NCBI RefSeq assembly: GCF_003443615.1
Contig: NZ_CP031967.1
Coordinates: 806,001 to 870,000 of the forward strand
DNA length: 64,000 nt
From: Alteromonas sp. BL110
GTDB lineage: Bacteria; Pseudomonadota; Gammaproteobacteria; Enterobacterales; Alteromonadaceae
Reading direction: 5' to 3'
Part shown: positions 36,573 to 45,022 of the stretch, one piece after another
Position numbering within the stretch: position 1 is the stretch's first letter
How the letters are laid out: every line of letters begins with the position of its first letter
Program-made: the position numbers and the translations under genes
The notes under the pieces: generated by a model
Told to the model about the DNA's origin: nothing
What the model saw: the letters and a program-made list of their open reading frames with translations, nothing else
Databases searched by the model: none

Positions 36573-37865
36573 TTAAACAGGCTGGTAAATGTTGTCCCAG
36601 TAATCATCGAGTATCTTGACAGCATCATGAAGCGACCGAGCAACGTAAACATCGCCATTTCGTTCGACTAGTTCCATAGTTAAAAGTTTGTCTATAGCAT
36701 CGGAAACATCGAAATCGAGAGCACAGTTGAGCTCTTCTAAAAAGTAGGTTTCTATTGCGCTATCAAGGGTTGTCAATACCATTCCACCAGCGGCAATCTC
36801 CCGCTCTGTACGCACCTCGCAGAATGCAGCACCGCCCTCTACAGACACTTCACTACATTTAAGCAAAAACGTATAGGCCAATAAGGCTTCTTTGCAGTCT
36901 TCTTCCTCTGCGGCATCAATTAACGTATGAAATACACCTGCGTTATTGTCTAAATTTTTAAAGTACAAATTGTCGGACAGTGCTTTCATAAATCGAATTT
37001 TTCGGTTTTTAAACTTTGTCCATTCCTTAAAGATAAAGCTACCAAATACGCCCATTCCAATACCAAAGGTGATTAAGCTCTGCTTAGTTAATTCCACTTC
37101 TTCGTTTTTAAAGCCCAGCCAGAACGCCAAAAAGGACGCCATAAGAAGCAGCGACGCGCCTAACTTAGTCACCAAGACGACGGTGCCGCCTATTGCAGCC
37201 GATGCACTTATAATTAACTTATCGAGCGGGCGCATTTTGACTTCGCTATTGGGAAACAGCATTTCTAAGTCTGCTTTAGGTACGTTTTGAAAAAGCTTTA
37301 CTATGGTTGAGCCAGGTTTGAAGGTTACTGGTGTTTGGCCCTTATCTTTAAAGTAAGTCTCATCTTTAAAAGTAATATAAACAGCTACTTTGTCATAGTT
37401 GGTAAACGACACCTGCTTTTTGCGTAGCCCGAAAAAGGTGCGTACAGTTTCCGTTTTTATAGACTCCCCCCGGCGATAGAACACAACATCCTCAAAGTCA
37501 TCGAAGCTTACCGCGAGACGCACTTTGAACAAGGATTCTTCATTCAGCGCAGCTTCCAAATCATCATCTGTGACTTTCTCAAAATTTGCCGCGTTTAAGA
37601 GGTTGGCAAAACCCTTGGCAAAGGCTTTTTGGTTCTGCTTGCGTACCCTTTCATTCGAAGATTGCAATTCACGTGTGTCTTTATTTGGATCGAAATGGCT
37701 GTAGCTATTTTTCAACGCCTCTAGTTGCTCATGATACTGGTAGTGTATACGGCTGACTAACAACGTAGAGAAAGTGCGGAAACCTGCAGAATCGTAAGAG
37801 AGTAACCCCTCACATAGTTTAGCAACATCGTGTTTACGAAAAGGAATAAATCGTTCTAATGGCAT
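36573..37865 (-). CDS. DUF3754 (TMEM143-like) membrane protein
   Basis: A 430-residue protein. The N-terminal PLERFIPFRKHDV motif and the central block (FYRRGESIKTETVRTFFGLRKK, VAVYITFK, KLFQNVPKADLEMLFP) are typical of DUF3754. Two hydrophobic helices lie at about residues 218-248 and 260-278 (LGASLLLMASFLAFWLGF, GIGMGVFGSFIF), followed by a soluble C-terminal helical part. Function is unknown; relatives include mitochondrial TMEM143. The gene stands alone; the 242 bases on to sbcD hold nothing I recognise. Confidence 0.82.
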   Translation of the reverse strand: MPLERFIPFRKHDVAKLCEGLLSYDSAGFRTFSTLLVSRIHYQYHEQLEALKNSYSHFDPNKDTRELQSSNERVRKQNQKAFAKGFANLLNAANFEKVTDDDLEAALNEESLFKVRLAVSFDDFEDVVFYRRGESIKTETVRTFFGLRKKQVSFTNYDKVAVYITFKDETYFKDKGQTPVTFKPGSTIVKLFQNVPKADLEMLFPNSEVKMRPLDKLIISASAAIGGTVVLVTKLGASLLLMASFLAFWLGFKNEEVELTKQSLITFGIGMGVFGSFIFKEWTKFKNRKIRFMKALSDNLYFKNLDNNAGVFHTLIDAAEEEDCKEALLAYTFLLKCSEVSVEGGAAFCEVRTEREIAAGGMVLTTLDSAIETYFLEELNCALDFDVSDAIDKLLTMELVERNGDVYVARSLHDAVKILDDYWDNIYQPV

Positions 37866-38073
37866 CAGGTGGTCTTATCAGTTTTATTAATTCTTGCTCA
37901 ATGCGGATAGTTACTTCACTGTAATAAAAACACAACCATTCTTGGCGGAATTAAGCCCAATGGATAATACCTAAAGCGTAAAATCCGCCTAATGTCTAAA
38001 CGAAATATTTCTTCAACAAAGATAATCTATACTACACTTATTCAATACAATGCATATAACTTCAGGAGACGTT

Positions 38074-39372
38074 ATGTTCGTATCAAGCTCTCGATACAAT
38101 AATGACATATCGGCTCTTAGGGACGAGAGTCAAGGTTTGCTTGGTACGCTGGATGCGTTCAAAAACAATATGGCTTATGCCATCTACAGTACCGATGGGC
38201 AGTGTATCTATGCCTCTCAAGCATTACTTTCCATTTTGAATTATCCAAACTCCACAGTAGCATCGTTTTCCCATGCTGCGATGCGAGTGGAAGGCATTGA
38301 AACCGACTCTCAATACAAAACGTTTTGGCAACAGCTTATCAATGGCGGTAGTTTTAGCGACACGGTCGCTAGAAAGTCAGCACTTGGTGAAACTAAATGG
38401 CTTAAAGCAAGCTATGTTACTGTGAATAGAAACGGTAGTTTGGAAATTCATGCTATTTATCATGATATTACTGAGCACGAAAAAGCATATTTTGAAGGTA
38501 AAGCAGTCACTGATGCGCTAAACAAATCAATGGCGGTTATCGAGTTTGAACCAGACGGAACAATTATTACGGCAAACGAAAATTTCACTGCCACAGTAAA
38601 ACACAATTTGTCCGACATTCAGGGCAAACACCACCGCATGTTTTGTAATGATAAATTTTATCAGGATAATCCCAATTTCTGGGATAATCTTGCGCGTGGA
38701 AATTTCTCTTCAGGTCAATTCGAACGAGTCGATGCTAACGGTAATACGTTGTGGTTAGAAGCAACGTACAACCCTGTTTTTGATGCCTCAGGCCGCGTTA
38801 TCAAAGTGATCAAATTTGCATCTAATATCACCGACGCTGTAAACGAGAAGAATACCATTGCGCAGGCTGCAGAATTAGCAGTGTCAACGGCAGAAGAAAC
38901 CTCACAGATTGCTGCTGATGGCGCCTCTTCCTTACAGCGTAGCGTAGAAACGTTCGACGCAGCTCTTTCAGAAGTTGAAGAAACCAATCTACTCATGCAC
39001 GAGCTTAGTGAACAGTCGCTTAAGATTGAAACCATCGTTACAACCATTAGTGGTATTGCTGAGCAAACTAACTTACTAGCCCTAAACGCTGCGATTGAAG
39101 CGGCCCGAGCTGGCGATCAAGGCAGAGGTTTCGCCGTAGTTGCAGATGAAGTAAGACAGCTTGCACAACGCACTAGCGACTCCACTGTTGAAATAGAAAG
39201 CGTGGTTGCAGAAAACAGAAAGCTTGCAGACAAGTCCACGAAGAAGATGGCCGGAGTAAAAGATAGCGTGGACCAAAACAGTCAGCAAATTGCGCAAGTT
39301 CAAAGCATAATTGATGAAATTCAAAAAGGTGCGTTGAATGTATCGGAAACCGTTTCTGGTATTCTTCGTTAA
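38074..39372 (+). CDS. Soluble PAS-PAS methyl-accepting chemotaxis-type protein (BdlA-like)
   Basis: A 432-residue protein with two PAS domains (about 25-135 and 145-260, the second with [21 protein letters not shown]) and an MCP signalling domain (about 270-432) with the hairpin tip [32 protein letters not shown]. There is no membrane segment, so it is cytosolic. The layout matches P. aeruginosa BdlA (biofilm dispersion) and other soluble energy or redox sensors. The C-terminal helix is short and ends soon after the tip, with no receptor pentapeptide. The ATG at 38074 has AGGAG six bases upstream; 38050 does not. A terminator follows directly. Confidence 0.88.
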   Translation: MFVSSSRYNNDISALRDESQGLLGTLDAFKNNMAYAIYSTDGQCIYASQALLSILNYPNSTVASFSHAAMRVEGIETDSQYKTFWQQLINGGSFSDTVARKSALGETKWLKASYVTVNRNGSLEIHAIYHDITEHEKAYFEGKAVTDALNKSMAVIEFEPDGTIITANENFTATVKHNLSDIQGKHHRMFCNDKFYQDNPNFWDNLARGNFSSGQFERVDANGNTLWLEATYNPVFDASGRVIKVIKFASNITDAVNEKNTIAQAAELAVSTAEETSQIAADGASSLQRSVETFDAALSEVEETNLLMHELSEQSLKIETIVTTISGIAEQTNLLALNAAIEAARAGDQGRGFAVVADEVRQLAQRTSDSTVEIESVVAENRKLADKSTKKMAGVKDSVDQNSQQIAQVQSIIDEIQKGALNVSETVSGILR

Positions 39373-39393
39373 CAAACATTGAAAATTACTAAG

Positions 39394-39425
39394 AAGGGGC
39401 TGTTGATTATCAACGGCCCCTTTTT
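39394..39425 (+). terminator. Terminator of the chemotaxis-type gene
   Basis: GGGGCTGTTG (39396-39405) pairs with CAACGGCCCC (39411-39420) with one G-T pair, then five T. Confidence 0.9.
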
Positions 39426-39505
39426 CATTAGAGATTGTGTTTTACTCTGGTAAATATTTTAAGTCCGTAAACACTGAGAGCGTTTTTTTACCTGACACTT
39501 TTGCA

Positions 39506-39829
39506 CTAGTTAGTATGCGCAACATTAGCAATGTGCTGCTGTTGAATATTCAGATACTTCTTAATGCTGTCGCCATTTTTACCATACTGGTCGACAAAGG
39601 CCGAAACCGTTAAGCCATTACAGGTCATTTCTTCTGCAACGTATTTTTTATCTAACGCTGATGCTTTAATTTGATTGTGAAACTTCCATTTATTTCCGGA
39701 AGCGGCCGTTACGCAGAGGTTAGACGTTACCGAATCGTCAGAAGGAGTGAACTCAACAGAAGCTAAAGCGCTTCCAGTGAAAAGAGATGTAAGAGCAATA
39801 ATGGTAAGGGCAGTAGTACGTGATTTCAT
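39506..39829 (-). CDS. Small periplasmic DUF3718 protein (second copy)
   Basis: A 107-residue exported protein with signal peptide ending SALA. The mature part has the DUF3718 layout: first Cys in SNLCVTAASGNKWKFHNQIKA, then the EEMTCNGLTVSAFVDQYG block. It shares the K-x-H-x3-KA and CNG patterns with the copy at 5894-6220 but is otherwise divergent, so the duplication is old. Function unknown. It faces the chemotaxis-type gene tail to tail. Confidence 0.82.
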   Translation of the reverse strand: MKSRTTALTIIALTSLFTGSALASVEFTPSDDSVTSNLCVTAASGNKWKFHNQIKASALDKKYVAEEMTCNGLTVSAFVDQYGKNGDSIKKYLNIQQQHIANVAHTN

Positions 39830-40154
39830 AGCATGATTTCCTTATTGGGACGAAGTTACCTTGTAGTGGCAATACGTCTTAGCCACATTCACAATTACAA
39901 TTACTGTTACAATCATTGCGCCAACTTTAAAAAATCTTTTATCTTCAACACCTTAACCTTAACAAAAGAAGTATTTGCAGACTAATTGTCGAGCACTAGT
40001 GCCACCTTTCGACAAATTTAACTAATTAGTAGCATTTTTGACCACTTCGTTTCCATATGTTTTTTAAGGCCATAAGTCTCTTTGTTTACCGATAAAGTGC
40101 ATAACCTAGCCCATTTGTCTTAAATAAAAAATTATCTTCGCTTACAATATAACG
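39830..40154. other. Divergent intergenic region upstream of yigZ
   Basis: 325 AT-rich bases between the second DUF3718 gene (minus) and yigZ (plus). A TACAAT -10-like box lies only seven bases before the yigZ ATG. No repeat, RNA or ORF seen otherwise. Confidence 0.45.
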
Positions 40155-40757
40155 ATGACTTATCCCGTTCCCGCTAAACAGGTTGAAACCCTGTACGAAA
40201 TTAAAAAAAGTAAATTCATCGCTTGTGCTGGCTTTGCCAACTCTCGTGAAAGTGCAATGGCGCTTTTAGACAGCGTTAAGCAACAATATCCCGACGCCAG
40301 ACACCACTGCTGGGCCTATGTCTTTGGGAACCCGAACTCGCCCACTAGTGCAGCTATGGCCGATGACGGCGAACCTAGCGGTACCGCAGGAAAACCCATA
40401 TTAAATGTGCTTCAGCATAAAGATATCGGCGATATTATGGTTATTGTTACGCGATATTTTGGCGGCATTAAATTAGGTGCAGGTGGGTTGGTAAGGGCTT
40501 ATTCGGCAGCAGCTCAGCAAGCCATTGACGCTCTTGAAGTACGACAAGAGATTAAGCTAGAACCACTAAGCGTGAACATCGATTTTAAGCATGAGCAGTT
40601 CGTACGACACTTAGTGGAGCAAGCGAATGGAAAAATTGCAAACTGCGACTACGGTAGTAGCGTAGTTGTTGAAGTTGAGTTGCCAATAGATGCACTAGAT
40701 GACTTTAAAAAGCAGATGGCGCCTATTGCGTTTTCAGTGGCAGTAAAGGACAAGTAA
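40155..40757 (+). CDS. yigZ: YigZ/IMPACT family protein
   Basis: A 200-residue soluble protein. The IMPACT domain is clear: SKFIACAGFANS, ARHHCWAYVFG, DDGEPSGTAGKPIL and VTRYFGGIKLGAGGLVRAY, followed by a C-terminal ferredoxin-like domain (LSVNIDFKHEQFVRHL). Eukaryotic IMPACT inhibits Gcn2; bacterial YigZ function is unsettled, with a suggested link to translation or nucleic-acid binding. No Shine-Dalgarno is visible before ATG 40155 and a -10-like box is very near, so the mRNA may be leaderless. Confidence 0.93.
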   Translation: MTYPVPAKQVETLYEIKKSKFIACAGFANSRESAMALLDSVKQQYPDARHHCWAYVFGNPNSPTSAAMADDGEPSGTAGKPILNVLQHKDIGDIMVIVTRYFGGIKLGAGGLVRAYSAAAQQAIDALEVRQEIKLEPLSVNIDFKHEQFVRHLVEQANGKIANCDYGSSVVVEVELPIDALDDFKKQMAPIAFSVAVKDK

Positions 40758-40842
40758 ACCTTATAAAAATAAGATGCTGGTAGTGACATCAAAAGTAGCT
40801 TTGGGCTGTTTTCGCATGCAAATTAGATAGGCTCAGTAAGTG

Positions 40843-40886
40843 AAGTGCCCCCAGTGATTGGATAGTCCAACTATAGGGAGGCACTT
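40843..40886. repeat. Nested hairpin (cruciform-like) element
   Basis: Outer arms AAGTGCC (40843-40849) and GGCACTT (40880-40886), extended by CCC/GGG with one bulged base, enclose an inner hairpin TTGGA-TAG-TCCAA (40858-40870). It lies between convergent yigZ and the peroxiredoxin gene. There is no strong U-run; it may be a weak terminator or a remnant of a mobile repeat. Confidence 0.5.
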
Positions 40887-40932
40887 TATAACAACATTAA
40901 AACTTCTTTTCTGAAGCCAAAATTTCCAATAA

Positions 40933-41469
40933 TTACCCTTTAAACGTGCCTCGAATAGGATAGTTATTCTCTGGATTGCGAATAAACTCTAGGCCAGATA
41001 CAAGCTGTTCTAAATCAGGGCGAACAAAAGGCGCATTCGCGATTTCAGCAATGTGAATTTTGTTGTCACTGTTCAGCACAAACAACGCGGGTTCGGCGAA
41101 GTTATGATCCGTTTCTTTTTCTGAACGTGGCTCAGAAATATACAGACCTAGCTTTTCCATATCACTTTGCGACAATCCGTATGCAATAGGAAAGTTGATG
41201 GACAAGTCATCTAAATGCGCTTCAAGCTGCTCTTTACTGTCGCCGCTTACCGCAACAACATCAATATTAAGCTCGCGTAGTCGACCCGTAAAATCTTCAA
41301 GTTTGTTTAAGTATTTGGTACAAATCGGGCAGTGTTTGCCACGATAGACAACCACCATCTTCCAGTCACATCCATCGCCCTTGTCAGCTAGCGATATAGT
41401 TTCGCCAGTTGATAGCGTTGCCTTTACTTCAGGAAAAGTAGTAGCTGGGTGCATCTTTTGTGTATACAT
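40933..41469 (-). CDS. Peroxiredoxin-like protein (AhpC/TSA fold)
   Basis: A 178-residue soluble thioredoxin-fold protein. VVVYRGKHCPICTKYL puts two cysteines, C47 and C50, in a CxxC arrangement at the peroxidatic position, followed by VVAVSGDSKEQ and FPIAYGLS as in AhpC/TSA domain proteins. The usual role is reduction of peroxides with thioredoxin-like donors; the CxxC makes it more like atypical Prx or thiol reductases. It has a good AAGGAG ribosome site. Its upstream region holds an operator-like palindrome and a 14-bp tandem repeat. Confidence 0.85.
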   Translation of the reverse strand: MYTQKMHPATTFPEVKATLSTGETISLADKGDGCDWKMVVVYRGKHCPICTKYLNKLEDFTGRLRELNIDVVAVSGDSKEQLEAHLDDLSINFPIAYGLSQSDMEKLGLYISEPRSEKETDHNFAEPALFVLNSDNKIHIAEIANAPFVRPDLEQLVSGLEFIRNPENNYPIRGTFKG

Positions 41470-41543
41470 AAAAACTCCTTAACGATTAATTCAAATCCTT
41501 CAGCGTGCGGCTAGCAAATAAGCTGCTCAGCTGCACTTGAACT

Positions 41544-41571
41544 ACACTAGGTAAACGACACTAGGTAAACG
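41544..41571. repeat. 14-bp perfect tandem duplication
   Basis: ACACTAGGTAAACG occurs twice end to end at 41544-41557 and 41558-41571 in the promoter region of the peroxiredoxin gene. It could be slippage or a doubled regulator half-site. Confidence 0.8.
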
Positions 41572-41605
41572 TTGATACGCGTGCCCTAACTTTAAGATCG
41601 CCTTT

Positions 41606-41621
41606 TTGAACAATCGTTCAA
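41606..41621. promoter_or_regulatory. Palindromic operator candidate upstream of the peroxiredoxin gene
   Basis: TTGAAC (41606-41611) and GTTCAA (41616-41621) are a perfect inverted repeat with four bases between, a form common among TetR-family operators. It is about 137 bases before the peroxiredoxin start. No TetR-type gene is in the window. Confidence 0.5.
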
Positions 41622-41653
41622 TTTTTATGTATAAGTATTACTCTTAGTATAAA

Positions 41654-41683
41654 TAAAAAAGCAGCGCCTAATGCGCTGCTTTA
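41654..41683 (-). terminator. Terminator of the M1 peptidase gene
   Basis: AAAGCAGCGC (41658-41667) pairs with GCGCTGCTTT across CTAAT; the A-run on the left gives a U-run on the minus strand. Confidence 0.88.
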
Positions 41684-41714
41684 CTTGTTACTAACTTAAC
41701 AGAACGACTGATGA

Positions 41715-43661
41715 TTAATTCACGTAGCCTTCATTCGCTTTTACCGTAAGTGGGTGATAGCCCGATTTAGCTTCTTCAAAAGCGCGCTTTGCAAACGCTT
41801 TGCCTTCTGGCGTTTTTGATAGCTCGCGATAAAGTGGCTTAACCAGTTTATTTCGACCAATCGAAACCAGGTAACTATACAAACGTTCAAACGCAGGCTG
41901 ATAGTTATTTTCTACCGCGATCATCAACCAGCTATGCGCGATTTCGTTGTTTTTGGTCGAGGTTAATGAAAACGCTGAATCAAGCTCAGCAAGTTGTGCT
42001 TTGCTTAATGTTTCAGGCATGTTGTTTAAGAAATACAGCCACTCATGTACTGTCCATTGTGCTGTTTCAATATCTGTCGCTTTCACATCGCCTGATAGCC
42101 ATGCGCTTCGTGTATCATCTATTTTAGTGAAGGCATCAGATTCTGGCTGCGGTGCGCCTTTTGGAATGCCGGGTTCAAAAATCCATGTATGAATTCGCTC
42201 TGCATCTAGCTTATCTGGATACTGCTTTAACAAGGTATCGTCTAAGTAGGCGATAAAGGTGTCGGTGGTAATACTCTTAAAGGCAAAGTCTTTGAAGTAT
42301 TGCATTAAAAACGCATCAAAGTTTTCACGACCTATCTTCTGTTCGATTTCTCGTAGGAAAAGTGCGCCTTTTTCGTAAGGGATGTTGGAGAAAACATCGT
42401 CTGGATTACGGCCACGAAGGTCAATGGCAAGAATCTCATCATTCTCATCTAGGGCTGCAATATCGTTCTCTAAATCTTGATAACCCAGCACGGCTTCTTT
42501 CTTGAAGCGATCATGTCCGTAGATCATCTCCATAATGCGGTAGGTGAGATAAGTTGTGAAGCCTTCGTTCAACCAAAGGTCGCGCCATGTAGCGTTTGTC
42601 ACTGTGTTACCAGACCAGCTGTGGGCCAATTCGTGAGCTATTAACGACACCAAGCTTTTATCACCTGCGATAACCGTTGGCGTGATAAACGACAAACGTG
42701 GGTTTTCCATACCTCCAAACGGGAACGACGGCGGTAGAATGAGAAGGTCGTAACGATCCCATTGGTAAGGACCATACGTTTTTTCTGTTACTTCTAACAT
42801 GGCTTCAGTGTCTTCGAATTCTTTTGCGGCACCTTCAAGTAGCGCAGGTTCAGCATACACACCGGTACGCTCTCCCATCGCTTTAAATTCCAAATCACCT
42901 ATGGCCAACGCGATAAGATATGAAGGAATAGGCTGTGGCATAGTGAACTCATATTCTCCATCGCGCGCAGTAGTAGGGTCGTTCGACGCACTCATCACCG
43001 CCAACAGGTCTTCAGGTGTTTTAATGGTTGCGTCATAAGTTACCCGTACTTGCGGAGAATCCTGAAGCGGAATAAAGCTTCGAGCATGAACCGCTTGTGC
43101 TTGAGTGAATAGGAACGGGTGCTTTTTACCCGCAGTTTGCGCTGGCGTTAGCCATTGTACGCCAGACGCGTCAGGCGAGGTTGAATACGCTACCGACACT
43201 GAGTCTGCCTCGCTAGGCAGTGTTATTGTAAGAGGCGTACCTAAATCAGCGTCAGTTTCACCCATTTCAAAGGGAACACCTTCCCCGTCTACGGTCACAT
43301 TTTTTATCTCTAGAGCGCGGGTATCTAGTACTAATGTATTGTTTTCAGGCTTTGTGCGTTTTACATCAAGGGTTACGTCACCAATAAGCTGCTTGGTCTC
43401 AAAGTTAGCCGTTAGATTTAGGCTCAGATGAGTAACTCTAACTTCATTGGGGTTTGCAAAAGAGTGGTAGTCTACGCCAGAAGCAATGGCTGCATCGTGT
43501 TGATTTTCTACCGAAGTTTTTAGTGCTTCAGTGTTTAAATCTGAGCCTACGCTGACGGCTTGATCATTGTCTGTCTTGGCTGCGTCTACATTGCTGTTGT
43601 CGCTGCACGCAAACAATACAGGCGCACATACGAACGTAGCCAGTAATCCGTATTTTTTCAT
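41715..43661 (-). CDS. M1 family aminopeptidase lipoprotein (LTA4 hydrolase-like)
   Basis: A 648-residue zinc metallopeptidase. The signal peptide ends VLFAC, so it is a lipoprotein facing the periplasm or surface. The M1 domain has FGGMENPRLSF (the GxMEN substrate-binding motif) and HELAHSWSGNTVTN with the zinc ligands and distal Glu in NEGFTTY (about residue 341 onward). The N-terminal beta domain (LSLNLTANFETKQLIGDVTLDV) and C-terminal helical part follow the leukotriene-A4-hydrolase-like layout of bacterial M1 enzymes. It removes N-terminal residues from peptides. An AGGAAG ribosome site precedes the ATG; a terminator follows. Confidence 0.93.
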   Translation of the reverse strand: MKKYGLLATFVCAPVLFACSDNSNVDAAKTDNDQAVSVGSDLNTEALKTSVENQHDAAIASGVDYHSFANPNEVRVTHLSLNLTANFETKQLIGDVTLDVKRTKPENNTLVLDTRALEIKNVTVDGEGVPFEMGETDADLGTPLTITLPSEADSVSVAYSTSPDASGVQWLTPAQTAGKKHPFLFTQAQAVHARSFIPLQDSPQVRVTYDATIKTPEDLLAVMSASNDPTTARDGEYEFTMPQPIPSYLIALAIGDLEFKAMGERTGVYAEPALLEGAAKEFEDTEAMLEVTEKTYGPYQWDRYDLLILPPSFPFGGMENPRLSFITPTVIAGDKSLVSLIAHELAHSWSGNTVTNATWRDLWLNEGFTTYLTYRIMEMIYGHDRFKKEAVLGYQDLENDIAALDENDEILAIDLRGRNPDDVFSNIPYEKGALFLREIEQKIGRENFDAFLMQYFKDFAFKSITTDTFIAYLDDTLLKQYPDKLDAERIHTWIFEPGIPKGAPQPESDAFTKIDDTRSAWLSGDVKATDIETAQWTVHEWLYFLNNMPETLSKAQLAELDSAFSLTSTKNNEIAHSWLMIAVENNYQPAFERLYSYLVSIGRNKLVKPLYRELSKTPEGKAFAKRAFEEAKSGYHPLTVKANEGYVN

Positions 43662-43860
43662 ATAACTTCCTAAAGGATGATTGATACGATCTCAGTGTAT
43701 CAATCTGTTATATGGCTGGCGACTCTAATTCGAAGAAGTGCATTGAAACGTCACTGTTTGTCGAGAAACAATCGCGGTTGGCTGAATAAATGCAGACCAC
43801 TACCTCCCTTTAATGAGGGCGTAGCTATCTGCACTAGCTTCTTTACGCGTTACCGATTAA

Positions 43861-44289
43861 TTAGACAAGGCTAATATTTACTTCAATGTTGCCGCGGGTC
43901 GCATTTGAATATGGACATACCTGATGGGCAGTATCGACTAAGCTTTGTGCTTGTGCTTTGTCTATATCGCCCAAATCAACTGTCAGTTTAACCGCAATAG
44001 CAAAACCTTGCTCGATAGGGCCAATCGAAACGTCGCCCGTTACACTAATGTCATCAGCTAGCTTTATCTCTTGCGATGTAGCCACGTGCTTTAACGCACC
44101 AATGAAGCATGCTGAATAGCCTGCCGCAAACATTTGCTCAGGGTTAGTACCTTCACCGCCAGCACCGCCCAGCGCTTTAGGCGTAGACAATTTAAGGTTT
44201 AAATTACCATCGCTGGATTTTGCTGTACCTTCGCGACCGCCGGTTGCTGTTGCGGTTCCGGTGTAAACCACTTGTTGAAGCATATGCAT
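43861..44289 (-). CDS. ohr: Organic hydroperoxide resistance protein Ohr
   Basis: A 142-residue thiol peroxidase of the OsmC/Ohr family that reduces organic hydroperoxides with lipoyl-type donors. The two redox cysteines are C61 (GYSACFIGAL) and C125 (HQVCPYSNATRGN), at the spacing of P. aeruginosa Ohr, with the usual Arg19 and Glu51 nearby. It diverges from ohrR; a 28-bp palindrome and a second weaker copy lie between the two. GAGGAG stands before the ATG. Confidence 0.95.
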   Translation of the reverse strand: MHMLQQVVYTGTATATGGREGTAKSSDGNLNLKLSTPKALGGAGGEGTNPEQMFAAGYSACFIGALKHVATSQEIKLADDISVTGDVSIGPIEQGFAIAVKLTVDLGDIDKAQAQSLVDTAHQVCPYSNATRGNIEVNISLV

Positions 44290-44315
44290 AGTTGCTCTCC
44301 TCTATAATGAACCGT

Positions 44316-44343
44316 TAATTTATTTTGCATGCAAAATAAATTA
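44316..44343. promoter_or_regulatory. OhrR operator 1, near ohr
   Basis: A perfect 28-bp palindrome with half-site TAATTTATTTTGCA. It fits the AT-rich, GCAT-centred form of OhrR boxes and lies about 27 bases before the ohr ATG. Confidence 0.85.
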
Positions 44344-44371
44344 GCACCGAACCCAGTTGCAGATCAAGTAC

Positions 44372-44387
44372 TTTGTATGCAAAATAT
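44372..44387. promoter_or_regulatory. OhrR operator 2, near ohrR
   Basis: The sequence TTTGTATGCAAAATAT repeats the centre of operator 1 with one mismatch in the left arm. It overlaps a TTGCAG (44357) to CAAAAT (44380) promoter for ohrR, so ohrR is probably self-regulated. Confidence 0.7.
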
Positions 44388-44428
44388 AAACAGCATTCAG
44401 AGATTAGTAACAATAAGGGTTAAGTGTC

Positions 44429-44869
44429 ATGTCAGAATTATTAAAGTTGGAAAATCAGCTTTGTCATCGTTTTTATACGCTGTCGAATGCATTCACTCGC
44501 GCTTACCGACCCCTTCTTAAAGCGTTAGATATTACCTACCCTCAATACGTAACATTAATGGCCCTGTGGGAAACCGATGACATTACTATTGCTAAGCTTC
44601 TTGAAAAAACAGTGATTGACGGGGGGGCCATGTCTCTCATTCTTAAAAAATTAGAAGAAAAAGGCTTTTTAGTCGTGACTAAAGATGAGCTCGACAAACG
44701 CGTTAAGCGCGTACAGCTCACAAAAATGGGAAAAGAAAAGAAAGCCATAGCAGAAAAAGTACCCGCACAAATGCTTTGTAAATTCAATGGTATGAGTACA
44801 GAAGAAAGTCGTACATTAATGCACCTTCTGGATAAATTAAGCGGCTGCTTCGAAAACACCGATTTATAA
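44429..44869 (+). CDS. ohrR: Organic hydroperoxide sensor repressor OhrR, MarR family
   Basis: A 146-residue winged-helix repressor. C12 in ENQLCHRFYT is the sensing cysteine, and C117 lies 105 residues on, exactly the C22-C127 spacing of Xanthomonas OhrR; it is therefore a likely 2-Cys type that forms an inter-subunit disulfide. C140 is an extra cysteine. The HTH spans about residues 50-80 (ITIAKLLEKTVIDGGAMSLILKKLE), with the wing at 82-96. On oxidation it would release ohr. It diverges from ohr. Confidence 0.95.
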   Translation: MSELLKLENQLCHRFYTLSNAFTRAYRPLLKALDITYPQYVTLMALWETDDITIAKLLEKTVIDGGAMSLILKKLEEKGFLVVTKDELDKRVKRVQLTKMGKEKKAIAEKVPAQMLCKFNGMSTEESRTLMHLLDKLSGCFENTDL

Positions 44870-45022
44870 GTTTTTTTGTAATCTTATCGTCATCAGACTA
44901 TTGGCGTTTTCTGTTAATATTTTCATATTCAGCGAACAAGTGTGCGCTATAATTGTCAAAGATATGCCAATAGTTAATTAAGAGGTGTGCATATTTCTAC
45001 TGATTACAAAACAGGAGACGTA

